From JAIBJN01 sp963830885 (GTDB lineage Bacteria > Actinomycetota > Thermoleophilia > Gaiellales > Gaiellaceae), in contig CAWHOA010000038.1 in assembly GCA_963830885.1 (NCBI GenBank), positions 78,537-142,536 on the forward strand: 64,000 nucleotides of DNA, written 5' to 3'. How positions within the stretch are numbered: position 1 is the stretch's first letter; every line of letters begins with the position of its first letter. This document shows, one piece after another, positions 33,022-42,061 of this stretch. The translations under genes were made by a program, and so were the position numbers. The notes beneath the pieces are model-generated. The model made no database searches, had not been told where the DNA came from, and worked only from the letters and a program-made list of their open reading frames with translations.

Positions 33022-35950
33022 GTGCCGCTCGCGTTGCTGGTTGGCCCGGCGAACGCGGGGAAGGTCTCGCGGCTCCTCGATCGCTACCTCGAGAACCTCG
33101 ACCGTGAGCCGTTCCTCGTCGTCCCGAACCGGGCGGAGGTCGATCGCGTAGAGCGCGATCTCCTGGCCCGACGTCCCGCCCTGCTGGGCGGCGACATCGG
33201 CACCTTCGACGATCTCTTCCGCACGATCGCCCAGGGTGGTAGCGAGCGGCAGAAGGTCGCGACGGACGCGCAGCGCGCGCTCGTCCTGCGGCGCGCGCTC
33301 GCCGGAGCGAGCCTGAACGGGCTCGGCTCCTCCGCACGCTTCTCCGGCTTCGGCGACGCCCTGCTGGGCGCCATCTCGGAGCTCGAGTCGAGCTTCGTCG
33401 ACCCGGGCGAGCTCGAGGGCGACCTCGCCGTTCTCTTCACCGCCTATCTCGGCGAGCTCGAGCAGTTGCGGCTCTTCGACCGCGACCGGGACCGTGCGTA
33501 CTCCGTCGAACGCGTTGAGACGGAGCTCGAGGCGTGGGACGGCAGGCCCGTGCTCGCGTACGGCTTCGAAGACCTGACCGGCGCGCAGTGGGCCCTGCTC
33601 CGGGCCCTCGCCGGTCGCGCCGAGGTCCACGTCTCGCTTCCCTACGAGCCGGGCAGGTCGGCCTTCGCCTCCCTGCGCCGCACGGCCGACGATCTCGCCG
33701 GTCTCGCGGACGGTCGGGTCGAGGAGCTGCCGCCCGCGTACGCGGAGATCGCACACCCTGCGCTCGCCCACCTCGAGCGCGCGCTCTTCGCGGACGCCGA
33801 GCACTCGGAGCCGCCGCCGCTCGAGGGTGCCGTGCGCTTCCTCGAAGGGGCGGGCTCCCGCGGTGCGCTCGAGCTGGTCGCCGACGAGGTGCTCGACCTC
33901 CTGCGTGACGGGACGCCGGCGGAGGCGGTCGGGCTCGTCTGCCCGTCGCTCGACCGGCTCAGGGCTCCGCTCGAGACGGCGCTCGCCGGCGCCGGCATTC
34001 CTTATGCGTTCGAGGGCCAGGTCCGGCTCGGGCAGACGCCCTTCGGCCACGCGCTCCTGTCCGCGCTCCGCTTCCTCTGGCAGAGCGAGAGCCGCCGCGA
34101 CCTGTTCGGGTTCCTCCGGTCGCCGTACTCCGGGCTCCCGCGCGCCTCGGCCGACTACCTCGAAGGCCGCCTGCGCGGCAACGGGATTCGCTCCGACATC
34201 GAGGAGAAGGTCGTCGCTCTCCGCGGCCAGCCGCTGCCGGCGCTCGGAGACGTCCGGGCCGCCCCGACCCCGACCGAGGCGGTGCGGGTGCTCGCCCGTG
34301 CGCAGCTCCGCGGCGCGCACGGCGTTGAGGCGCCTCCGGTGGGCGAGGCCTCGCGGCTCGACCTGCGTGCCTGGGAGGCGGTCCGCAGAGCTCCTCGACG
34401 AGCTCGAGGGCTGGCGCGAGCTGGCCGGCGAGCTCGCGCGCGAGGACGTCCTCGCCGCGCTCGAGCGGCTGACGGTGCGCCTCGGCGCCGCGGGCGAGCC
34501 CGGGAGGGTTGCCGTGCTCGACCTTCCGCGCGCGCGGACGCGGCGCTTCGAGGCGGTCTTCGTACTCGGCCTGGAGGAGGGCAGGTTCCCGCGCCGTTCC
34601 GACCCCTCGCCGTTTCTGGACGACGACTTGCGCCGTGGCCTCGACGACCGCCTGCGCGCCCGCCTCGTCCGCCCGGAACCGGTCTCGCGGGAGCGCTACC
34701 TCTTCTACGCCGCGTGCACCCGGCCCTCGCGAAGGCTGTACCTCGTCCGCGAGGCGGCAAGCGACGACGGCGCGCCGAAGCTGGCGAGCCCCTTCTGGGA
34801 CGAAGCACGGGCGCTCTTCGACCCTGCCGAGGTGGCGCGGTGGACGCGCCGGCGGCCGCTTTCGGCGCTGACCTGGCCCCTCGACGACGCGCCGACCGAG
34901 CGCGAGCGCCTGCGCGCGCTGGCCTCCTTGGCTGTGACCGACCGGGCGGGCGCCGAGGCCCTCGCCGTGGCCAACGGCTGGGAGCGGCGCCTGCAGCGTG
35001 CGCGAACCGCCTTCGACCGCAGGACGGCGCTGACCAACCCCGCAGTCCTCGCGGGGCTGGAGGGGCGTCAGAGCTTCAACGTCACCGAGCTCGAGGCCTT
35101 CGCCACCTGCTCCTCGATCTGGTTCGTGGAGCGGCAGCTCTCGCCGCGCCAGATCGACGCCGAGGTCGACGCGAAGCTGCGCGGGTCGCTCGCGCACACC
35201 GCACTCCACCGCTTCTACGCCGGCCTGCCCAAGGAGGTCGGCACCGACCGAGTCGAGGCGGGGCGCGTCGAGGAGGCCGTGAGCTTCCTGCGCCGGTGCC
35301 TGGACGAGGCGCTCGAAGGCGTCCGTCAGGAGCTCACCGACCTCGAGCGCCGCGAGCTGCAGGGGCAGCTCTGGCGCGACCTGGAGCGCTTCGTGCGCGA
35401 CGAGGCGGAGGCCGAGATGCCGCTCGTCCCGCGCCGCTTCGAGGTCGGCTTCGGGACCGAGCGCTCGGCGCCGGAGCTCCAGCGTGGCCTCGACCTCGGC
35501 GGCTTCGCTCTCTCGGGGAAGATCGACCGGATCGACCTCGACCCGTTCAGCGCCCGCGGGATCGTGTGGGACTACAAGTCGGGCAAGACGGCGTTCTCGG
35601 CGGCGAAGATCGACTCCGAGCTGCGCCTCCAGATCCCGCTCTACATGCTCGTCCTGCGCGACCTCGTCGGGATCGAGCCGCTCGGGGGGCTCTACCGGGC
35701 GCTCGCGGGCGAAGGCGACGCGCGCGGGCTCCTGCGCGCCACCGCGCGCGAGGACGGCGTCCCGGGGTTCCAGAAGAACGACTACCGCGACGAGGACGAG
35801 TTCTGGGGCCAGATCGACCGGGCGGCCGAGCACGCGCGAGGGTTCGTCGGGCGGATCCGGTCGGGCGACGTCGCGCACGACCCGCTCGGCGACGGCGGCT
35901 GCCCCTCGTGGTGCGACCTTGCGCCGATGTGCCGGGTGAGGCGGGCGTGA
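33022..35950 (+). pseudogene. AddB/RecB-like nuclease subunit, interrupted by a +1 frameshift
   Basis: This gene encodes the B subunit of an AddAB-type recombination helicase-nuclease, which processes double-strand breaks. Frame 1 codes up to AWEAVR (33022-34386), and the protein continues in frame 2 with ELLDELEGW to RVRRA (stop 35948-35950). Dropping the single A at 34387 restores a smooth 975-residue protein. The N-terminus has a degenerate Walker A (VGPANAGKVSRL). The C-terminal part is a PD-(D/E)XK nuclease (ALSGKIDRIDLD, IVWDYKSGKTAF) with flanking cysteines for an Fe-S cluster (CPSWCDLAPMC). It may be a true mutation or a sequence error; downstream overlap with addA (GTGA) is intact. 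Confidence 0.85.
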
Positions 35951-38900
35951 ACGCCCCGAACCCCGAGCAGGTCGCCGCCATCGAGGCGCCCGGGGTCGTC
36001 TTCGTCTCGGCCGGCGCGGGCACTGGGAAGACGACCGTCCTCGTCGAGCGCTTCGTGAAGGCGGTCTGCGAGCGGGGCCTCGACGTCGACTCGCTGCTCG
36101 TCATCACGTACACGGAGCGCGCCGCCGGAGAGCTCCGCGACCGCATCCGGGCCCGCCTGGCCGAGGCCGGGAGGCCCGAGCTGGCGCGTGAGCTGGATGC
36201 GGCCTGGATCTCGACGATCCACGGCTTCTGCCACCGGCTCCTGCGGGCGCACCCGTTCGCCGCCGGGATCGACCCGCGCTTCCGCGTGCTCGACGACGCG
36301 CAGGCGCGCGTCCTCCAGCGCGAGGCATTCGACCTGACGCTCGGCGAGTTCTGCGCGGACGGCGACGAGGAGCGGCTCGGGTTGCTCTCGACCTACGGCG
36401 TCCGCGCGCTCCGGCGAATGCTGACCGGCGTCCACGAGACGCTGCGCGCCGCCGGGCGCCCGCTGGCGCTCGAGCTCGGCGAGCGGGCCGGCCTGCCGGA
36501 GCGGATCGAGGAGCTGCGCGAGGCGGCGCAGGCGTTGGCCGCCGACGGCGAGGCGGGGGAGACGGCGCGGGCGACCGCCTCCCGCTCGCTCGAGGTGCTC
36601 GCCGAGCGGACGCTGCCGGAGCGCCTGCTCGACCTGGGTGAGCTGAAGGCGCGCGGCGAGCGGGCGGTGAGCTACGAGGAGGCGCGGCGCAGCGTCGAGC
36701 AGGCCGCCCTGGACGAGCTGGCTGCCCGCGACCGCGACTTGCTGCAGGAGCTCCTCGAGCGCTTCGGCGCCGCCTTCCGCGCGGCGAAGGACCGCGAGTC
36801 GGCGCTCGACTTCGAGGATCTCCAGCTGGCGGCGCGCGACCTGCTCCGCGACGACCCGGCCGTGCGCGAGCGCGAGAGCTGGCGCTTCCGCTCGATCATG
36901 GTCGACGAGTTCCAGGACACGAACCGGCTCCAGTGCGAGATCGTCGACCTGCTCGCCGAAGGCCCGGAGGGCAAGGAGCTCTTCTTCGTCGGCGACGAGT
37001 TCCAGTCCATCTACCGCTTCCGCCACGCCGATGTCGAGGTGTTCCGCGAGCGGCGCGAGCAGTCCGGCGGCGTGCTCGCCCTCACCCAGAACTACCGCTC
37101 GCGGCCGGAGGTGCTCGCCGCCGTCAACCACCTCTTCTCCACCGAGTTCGGCGAGGAGTTCCAGCCGCTCGAGGCCGCCGGGCGCTTCCCGGACCCGGTC
37201 TTCGGGGCGCCGGTGGAGCTCCTCGTCACCGACAAGAAGAGCTATGCGGGCACGCCGACGCACTGGCGGCGCGCCGAGGCGCGGCACATCGCCGCGCGGG
37301 TGCGGCAGCTCGTGGACTCCGGCGAGGCGAGCGCGGGCGAGATCGTGCTGCTCTTCGCTGCCGGCACGGACGCCGAGCACTACGAGGAGGAGCTCCGCAA
37401 GGCCGGCCTGCAGACCTACCGAGCCACCGGCCGCGGCTACTTCGGCCAGCAGCAGGTGGTGGACATGCTCGCCTACCTGCGGCTCCTGCACAACCGCTAC
37501 GACGACGAGGCGCTCGTCACCGTGCTGGCATCGCCGTTCGTCGGCCTGTCGAACGACGCGCTGCTCCTCCTCCGCCGCGCGGCCACGAGGCGTCCCCTCT
37601 TCCAGCCGTTCGAGCGCGGGCTTCCCGGGGACCTCTCGGACGAGGACCGGCGGCTTTGCCGCGCGTTCCTCCAGCGCTTCGAGCGGCTCGGGGCCGCGGC
37701 CAACGGGCTCTCGCTGGAGCGGCTGTGCGAGAGGATCGTGGCCGACCACGACTACGACCTCGCCGTCCTCGCCCAGTGGGACGGGCGCCGTCGCTACGCG
37801 AACATGCGCAAGCTGGCGCGGCTCGGCCGCTCCTACGAGGAGCTGCGCGGCCGGGACATCGAGGGCTTCGTCCGCTTCGTCCGCGACCAGGAGGCGGTGG
37901 GAGCTCGCGAGCTCGAGGCAGTGGCAGAAGAGGAGGACGCCGACGCGGTGCGGCTTCTCACCATCCACTCCGCCAAGGGGCTCGAGTTCAAGGTCGTGAT
38001 CGTGGCGGACGCGGGCCGCGACCGGAACGCGCCCTCTCCCGACGAGATCCTCTGCCTGCCGGACGGGCGCTTCGGCTTCCGTGTCGCCGACCCGGCCACG
38101 GGCTCGCGCCGCCCGGCCTTCGGCTACGAGCAGGTGCGGGAGGCCGAGCGCGAGGCCGAGCGCGCCGAGCGGCTCAGGCTGTACTACGTGGCGATGACGC
38201 GCGCGATCGACCGGCTGATCGTCTCCGGCGCCATCGACCCGGGCCGGGCCGCCGACCAGGCGACCCCGATCGGCTGGGTCCTGGCGCGCCTCGAGGCCGA
38301 GGAGCTCGACGCCGCCGAGGACGGGCCGGTCGAGCTCGTCCGCGACGGGGCCCGCCTGCTCGTCCGCGTCGACCGCCACCGGGAGGAGACGACGCTGCAG
38401 GCGCCCGCTCCGGAGCCCGAGGCCGCCGACGAGGGGCAGCTCGCCCTCTTCGCCGGCGACGAGCTGGCGCCGCTGCCTCCCCCGGCGCCGCGGCTGCCCG
38501 AGCTGGCGCCCGTGCCTGCGCCGCCGCTCCACCGCGTCCGCCGGCTCTCCTACAGCGCGCTTGCGCTCTTCGACCGCTGCTCGTACCGCTACTACGCCGA
38601 GCGGGTCGCCGGTCTGCGCGCCGAGGACGCGCACGGGACCGTGCCGGGGGCGACAGGCCTGGCGGCCACGGAGGTCGGGGACGCGGTGCATCGCCTGCTC
38701 GAGATCGTCGACCTCGCGGCGCCGGCCGTCCCGGACCTCGAGCCGGTGCGTGTGTGGTATCCGGCCGTGACCGACGAGGAGCTCGAGCGGATCCGCGGCT
38801 TCGTCGCCTCGTACTGCGAGTCGGAGCTGGCGGGCCGGATCGCCGGCCTCGCCGGTGCCCGCCCCGAGCGGCCGTTCGCGTTCGAGCACGACGGCGTCCT

Positions 38901-39309
38901 CCTGCACGGGCGCCTCGACGTCCTCTGGGCCGAGGACGACCGGGCGCTCGTCCTCGACTACAAGACGAACTCGCTGGCCGAGGGCACGCCGGAGGAGATC
39001 GTCGAGGCCGACTACCGGCTGCAACAGCTCGTTTATGCCCTTGCCTGCTTCCGCACGGGGGTCGAGGAGGTCGAGGTCGTCTACCACTTCCTCGAGCGGC
39101 CGGACGCAGTCGTCTCGACGCGCTTCGTCCGGGCCGACCTGCCGGGCCTGGAGGCCGAGCTCTCGGCCGCGATCGCGCGCATCGACGAGGGCGACTTCCG
39201 GCCCTCGCCGAGCGAGTTCACCTGCTCGGGCTGCCCCGCTCTCGACCGCGTATGCGCCGGGCCACGGCTTCTCTCCGCCCAGATCCCGGTGGAGTACGCG
39301 GAGGTCTAG
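35947..39309 (+). CDS. AddA/UvrD-type helicase-nuclease subunit
   Basis: The 1120-residue protein is a superfamily 1A helicase with a C-terminal nuclease. It has Walker A SAGAGTGKTTVLVERF (about 19-34), motif II MVDEFQDTNRLQ (about 318-329), ALTQNYRS (motif III-IV region), VRLLTIHSAKGLEFKVVIV (motif V) and LYYVAMTRAIDRL (motif VI). The PD-(D/E)XK domain has HGRLDVLW and ALVLDYKTNSL, with CSGCPALDRVC at the end as a probable Fe-S cluster. GTG overlaps the AddB-like stop. The frame is open upstream to 33022, but that stretch (34387-35946) is only the wrong frame of the AddB-like gene. Confidence 0.95.
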   Translation: MNAPNPEQVAAIEAPGVVFVSAGAGTGKTTVLVERFVKAVCERGLDVDSLLVITYTERAAGELRDRIRARLAEAGRPELARELDAAWISTIHGFCHRLLRAHPFAAGIDPRFRVLDDAQARVLQREAFDLTLGEFCADGDEERLGLLSTYGVRALRRMLTGVHETLRAAGRPLALELGERAGLPERIEELREAAQALAADGEAGETARATASRSLEVLAERTLPERLLDLGELKARGERAVSYEEARRSVEQAALDELAARDRDLLQELLERFGAAFRAAKDRESALDFEDLQLAARDLLRDDPAVRERESWRFRSIMVDEFQDTNRLQCEIVDLLAEGPEGKELFFVGDEFQSIYRFRHADVEVFRERREQSGGVLALTQNYRSRPEVLAAVNHLFSTEFGEEFQPLEAAGRFPDPVFGAPVELLVTDKKSYAGTPTHWRRAEARHIAARVRQLVDSGEASAGEIVLLFAAGTDAEHYEEELRKAGLQTYRATGRGYFGQQQVVDMLAYLRLLHNRYDDEALVTVLASPFVGLSNDALLLLRRAATRRPLFQPFERGLPGDLSDEDRRLCRAFLQRFERLGAAANGLSLERLCERIVADHDYDLAVLAQWDGRRRYANMRKLARLGRSYEELRGRDIEGFVRFVRDQEAVGARELEAVAEEEDADAVRLLTIHSAKGLEFKVVIVADAGRDRNAPSPDEILCLPDGRFGFRVADPATGSRRPAFGYEQVREAEREAERAERLRLYYVAMTRAIDRLIVSGAIDPGRAADQATPIGWVLARLEAEELDAAEDGPVELVRDGARLLVRVDRHREETTLQAPAPEPEAADEGQLALFAGDELAPLPPPAPRLPELAPVPAPPLHRVRRLSYSALALFDRCSYRYYAERVAGLRAEDAHGTVPGATGLAATEVGDAVHRLLEIVDLAAPAVPDLEPVRVWYPAVTDEELERIRGFVASYCESELAGRIAGLAGARPERPFAFEHDGVLLHGRLDVLWAEDDRALVLDYKTNSLAEGTPEEIVEADYRLQQLVYALACFRTGVEEVEVVYHFLERPDAVVSTRFVRADLPGLEAELSAAIARIDEGDFRPSPSEFTCSGCPALDRVCAGPRLLSAQIPVEYAEV

Positions 39310-39312
39310 GAG

Positions 39313-39660
39313 CTAGAAGTCGGACTCGCCGATCGCGTCGACCGCGATGACCGAGAGGTTGGCCAGGATGAGCGCAAGCCCCAACCAGAGGAGGAGTATC
39401 GCCACCGTGACGAGCTCGGGCCGCCGCTCCGCGAGCATGCCCGGCAGGACGGCGCTCGGCGGCGCCAGCGCCAGTCCGGCAGCGGCGATCGCGAAGAGAA
39501 TCATGGCGTTGCCGGCGATCCAGAGCGTGACGTTCCACCACTCCTGCCCGCCGTACAGGGCCAGCCCTCCCGAAGGGATCACGAAGGCGATGACCGCGAG
39601 GGCGAGCACCCAGATCGTGCGCCGCTCGAGCGGATCGCGGCGAGGTCGGTTCTGAGCCAC
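39313..39660 (-). CDS. membrane protein with three helices, unknown function
   Basis: The 115-residue protein has a short basic N-terminus and three hydrophobic helices (about 15-37, 43-67 and 82-105), ending in DAIGESDF. No motif is recognised. It converges on the AddA-like gene, three bases away, and is divergent from nth. Confidence 0.7.
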   Translation of the reverse strand: MAQNRPRRDPLERRTIWVLALAVIAFVIPSGGLALYGGQEWWNVTLWIAGNAMILFAIAAAGLALAPPSAVLPGMLAERRPELVTVAILLLWLGLALILANLSVIAVDAIGESDF

Positions 39661-39685
39661 GCGCGCAACCTACTCCCGGCGTCGG

Positions 39686-40366
39686 ATGGCGATCTCGGCC
39701 CCGCGTAACTACGTCCGCGAGGCGCGCCGGCGGGTCGCGCCGAAGCGGGAGAGGATCGGCGAGATCGTCGAGCGCCTCGCGCGGGCGCATCCGGACGCGA
39801 CGATCGCGCTCCGCTTCCGCGATCCCGTCGAGCTGCTCGTCTCCGTGATGCTCTCGGCCCAGACGACCGACGTGACCGTGAACCGCGTCACCGAGAGGCT
39901 CTTCCGCAAGTACCGCAGGCCCGAGGACTACCTCGCGGTCCCGCTCGAGGAGCTGGAGGCCGACATCCGCCCGACCGGGACGTTCCGCCAGAAGGCGAAG
40001 AACCTGCGGGGCGCGATGGCGATGCTGATCACGGAGTACGACGGTCGCGTGCCGCAGAGCCTCGACGAGCTCGTCAGGCTTCCAGGCGTCGGGCGCAAGA
40101 CCGCCAACGTCGTCGTCGCCGAGCGCGGCGCGGCGCAGGGGATCGTGGTCGACACCCACGTGCGCCGTCTCTCCCAGCGTCTCGGGCTCACGCGGCACCA
40201 GGACCCGGTGAAGATCGAGCGCGACCTCATGCGCGTCGTCCCGCGCGCGGACTGGGCTCGCTTCCCGCACCTCCTCATCTGGCACGGCCGCCGCGTCTGC
40301 GACGCGCGCCGCCCCCGCTGCGAGGACTGCGTCCTCGCGGATCTCTGCCCGTCGAGCCGGGTGTAG
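39686..40366 (+). CDS. nth: endonuclease III (DNA glycosylase/AP lyase)
   Basis: Nth removes oxidised pyrimidines from DNA and cuts the abasic strand. The 226-residue protein has the helix-hairpin-helix LPGVGRKTANVV with the catalytic Lys (about 138), the catalytic Asp in GIVVDTHVRRLSQRLGL, and the C-x6-C-x2-C-x5-C iron-sulfur loop (CDARRPRCEDCVLADLC). LLVSVMLSAQTTDVTVN is the usual N-terminal signature. It sits next to the AddAB-like genes, giving a small repair neighbourhood. Confidence 0.97.
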   Translation: MAISAPRNYVREARRRVAPKRERIGEIVERLARAHPDATIALRFRDPVELLVSVMLSAQTTDVTVNRVTERLFRKYRRPEDYLAVPLEELEADIRPTGTFRQKAKNLRGAMAMLITEYDGRVPQSLDELVRLPGVGRKTANVVVAERGAAQGIVVDTHVRRLSQRLGLTRHQDPVKIERDLMRVVPRADWARFPHLLIWHGRRVCDARRPRCEDCVLADLCPSSRV

Positions 40367-40373
40367 TCCAGCG

Positions 40374-40408
40374 CGGACACGCCCCGGTGCCAGGCACTGG
40401 GCCGTGTC
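40374..40408. repeat. REP-like palindrome, copy 1
   Basis: GGACACG and CGTGTCC flank CCCCGGTGCCAGGCACTGGG, making a 35-base near-perfect palindrome centred on GGTGC-CAG-GCACT. The core CCCGGTGCCAGGCACTG (40383-40399) recurs at 40487. It lies between the convergent nth and PAS genes. Confidence 0.6.
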
Positions 40409-40486
40409 CAGAGCGGACAGGCGGGTCATCGCGACGCGGTTTGACGCCCTACGGGCATGCCTCCGAGCTGGCTCAGGCGGCCGTGT

Positions 40487-40503
40487 CCCGGTGCCAGGCA
40501 CTG
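40487..40503. repeat. REP-like palindrome, copy 2
   Basis: CCCGGTGCCAGGCACTG is identical to 40383-40399, 104 bases away in the same orientation. GTGTC to its left also matches one arm of copy 1. The rest of the gap 40367-40525 holds no gene. Confidence 0.6.
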
Positions 40504-40525
40504 TGGCATGGCCTGTCGGGCCGCG

Positions 40526-40969
40526 TCAGCGGGGCGCGACGGCGACCAGCAGGCCGCCGTCCTCGTCGTACGCCGGGAAGAAGTCGGCGCGGACGATCTT
40601 TCGCACTCCGGCGCGGGTGCGCAGGGTGAGCTTCTGGTCGAAGCGGCGGACGCCGTACTCGAGGGCAAGCGCGGCCGGCGTCGGGCCGTTGTCCTCGAAC
40701 TCGAAGAGCGCCGCCATCACGTCCTGACCCAGGATGTCCGCCTCGCGGTAGCCGGTCAGCTCGAAGAAGCCCTGGCCCGTGGCGATGATCCGGCCGTCCT
40801 TGTTGCAGACGACGAACCCCGTTCCGGGCGCGGGGTAGTAGTCGTCCATGATCTCGAAGAGGAACCCGAAGCCGCAGCTCGTGCAGGCCACCGGTCGCCC
40901 GGTGAGGCCCTCGAAGCCGTCGTCGTCGAGGGACCGCCGCCGGCAGTTCGGACAGATGAAGTAGGGCAC
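40526..40969 (-). CDS. zinc-ribbon plus PAS domain protein
   Basis: The 147-residue protein begins with a zinc ribbon (FICPNCRRRSLDDDGFEGL and VACTSCGFGF; two CxxC pairs, about 5-35). A PAS domain follows (about 40-147, GFVVCNKDGRIIATGQGFFE and READILGQDV). There is no kinase or output domain, so it may be a sensory adaptor. It converges with nth across the REP-like repeats, and lies nine bases downstream of trxB on the same strand, so the two are likely co-transcribed. Confidence 0.8.
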   Translation of the reverse strand: MPYFICPNCRRRSLDDDGFEGLTGRPVACTSCGFGFLFEIMDDYYPAPGTGFVVCNKDGRIIATGQGFFELTGYREADILGQDVMAALFEFEDNGPTPAALALEYGVRRFDQKLTLRTRAGVRKIVRADFFPAYDEDGGLLVAVAPR

Positions 40970-40978
40970 AGACGAAAG

Positions 40979-41950
40979 CTAGCTGCGCGGCGCAGCCAGA
41001 GCGTCCAGCAGGTGTCCGTGCTGGGACGCGAGCCAGCGCTCCGAGTCGAGCGCCGCCATGCAGCCCGACCCGGCGGCAGTGACCGCCTGTCGGTACACGT
41101 CGTCCTGCACGTCGCCGGCCGCGAACACACCGGGGACGTTCGTCTCGGTGCTCTTCCCGTTCGTGATCAGGTAGCCCGTCTCCGGATCCATGTCGAGCTG
41201 GCCCTTGAAGAGCTCGGTGTTGGGATCGTGCCCGATGGCGACGAAGAGCCCGTCGGCCGGGATCTCCGTCAGCTCGCCCGACTTGACGTTGCGGACGACC
41301 ACGCTGGTGACGACGCCCTCGCCGCGCACCTCTTCGACGACCGAGTCGATGACGAACTCGATCTTCTCGGTGGCCCTGGCGCGGTCGGTCATGATCTGCG
41401 AGGCGCGGAACACGTCGCGCCGGTGCACGAGGACCACTTTCGAGGCGAACTTCGCGAGGAAGGTCGCTTCCTCCATCGCCGAGTCGCCGCCGCCGACCAC
41501 CACGACAGTCTTGTCGCGGAAGAAGGCGGCGTCGCAGACCGCGCAGTAGGAGACGCCGCGCCCCTGGAGCGAGCGCTCGGACTCGAGCCCGAGCTGCCGG
41601 GCGTTGGCGCCGGTGGCCACGATCACGCTCTCGGCGCGATACTCGTCCTCGCCGACCCAGACCCGGAAGGGCCGCTCGGAGAAGTCGACCTTCGTCACGT
41701 CGTCGGTCACGAACTCCGCGCCGAAGCGCTCCGCCTGCTTGCGGAAGTCCTGCATCATCTCGGGCCCGAGCACGCCGGCTGCGTAGCCCGGATAGTTCTC
41801 GACGTCGCTCGTGATCATGAGCTGACCGCCCCAGTTGACACCCTCGATCACGAGGGGGTTCATGTTCGCTCGCGCGGCATAGAGAGCGGCGGTGTATCCC
41901 GCCGCAGCCCCGCCGATCACGATGACTTCGCGCACGTCGCTCGTGCTCAC
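40979..41950 (-). CDS. trxB: thioredoxin reductase
   Basis: TrxB is the FAD enzyme that reduces thioredoxin with NADPH. The 323-residue protein has the FAD-binding GGAAAGYTAALYAARAN (about 13-29), the redox-active CAVCD (about 141-145), the NADPH site VVVGGGDSAMEEA and the C-terminal FAD motif VPGVFAAGDVQDD. All expected residues are present. It is the first gene of a trxB-PAS unit and divergent from the eRF1-related gene across 111 bases. Confidence 0.96.
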   Translation of the reverse strand: MSTSDVREVIVIGGAAAGYTAALYAARANMNPLVIEGVNWGGQLMITSDVENYPGYAAGVLGPEMMQDFRKQAERFGAEFVTDDVTKVDFSERPFRVWVGEDEYRAESVIVATGANARQLGLESERSLQGRGVSYCAVCDAAFFRDKTVVVVGGGDSAMEEATFLAKFASKVVLVHRRDVFRASQIMTDRARATEKIEFVIDSVVEEVRGEGVVTSVVVRNVKSGELTEIPADGLFVAIGHDPNTELFKGQLDMDPETGYLITNGKSTETNVPGVFAAGDVQDDVYRQAVTAAGSGCMAALDSERWLASQHGHLLDALAAPRS

Positions 41951-42061
41951 CGGCTCACCTCGATCAATTTTCGTTTCCTGCAGGAATTAACGACGACCGT
42001 CGGGATCGTGTTCCATTGTGTAGCTTCCCGGCTCGGAGGAGAAACTTACAGGGGGCCACCG

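Noticed and set aside
34380..34395. Programmed ribosomal frameshift in the AddB-like gene (and at 53170 in the DinG-like gene)
   Set aside because: Neither site has a slippery heptamer, a near stop codon or a stimulatory structure that I can see. A one-base insertion explains both more simply.
33022..39309. A single 2095-residue AddB-AddA fusion protein
   Set aside because: The frame is open only because frame 1 of the second half of the AddB-like gene happens to lack stops. Between 34387 and 35946 the real protein is in frame 2, and the AddA-like protein starts at GTG 35947.
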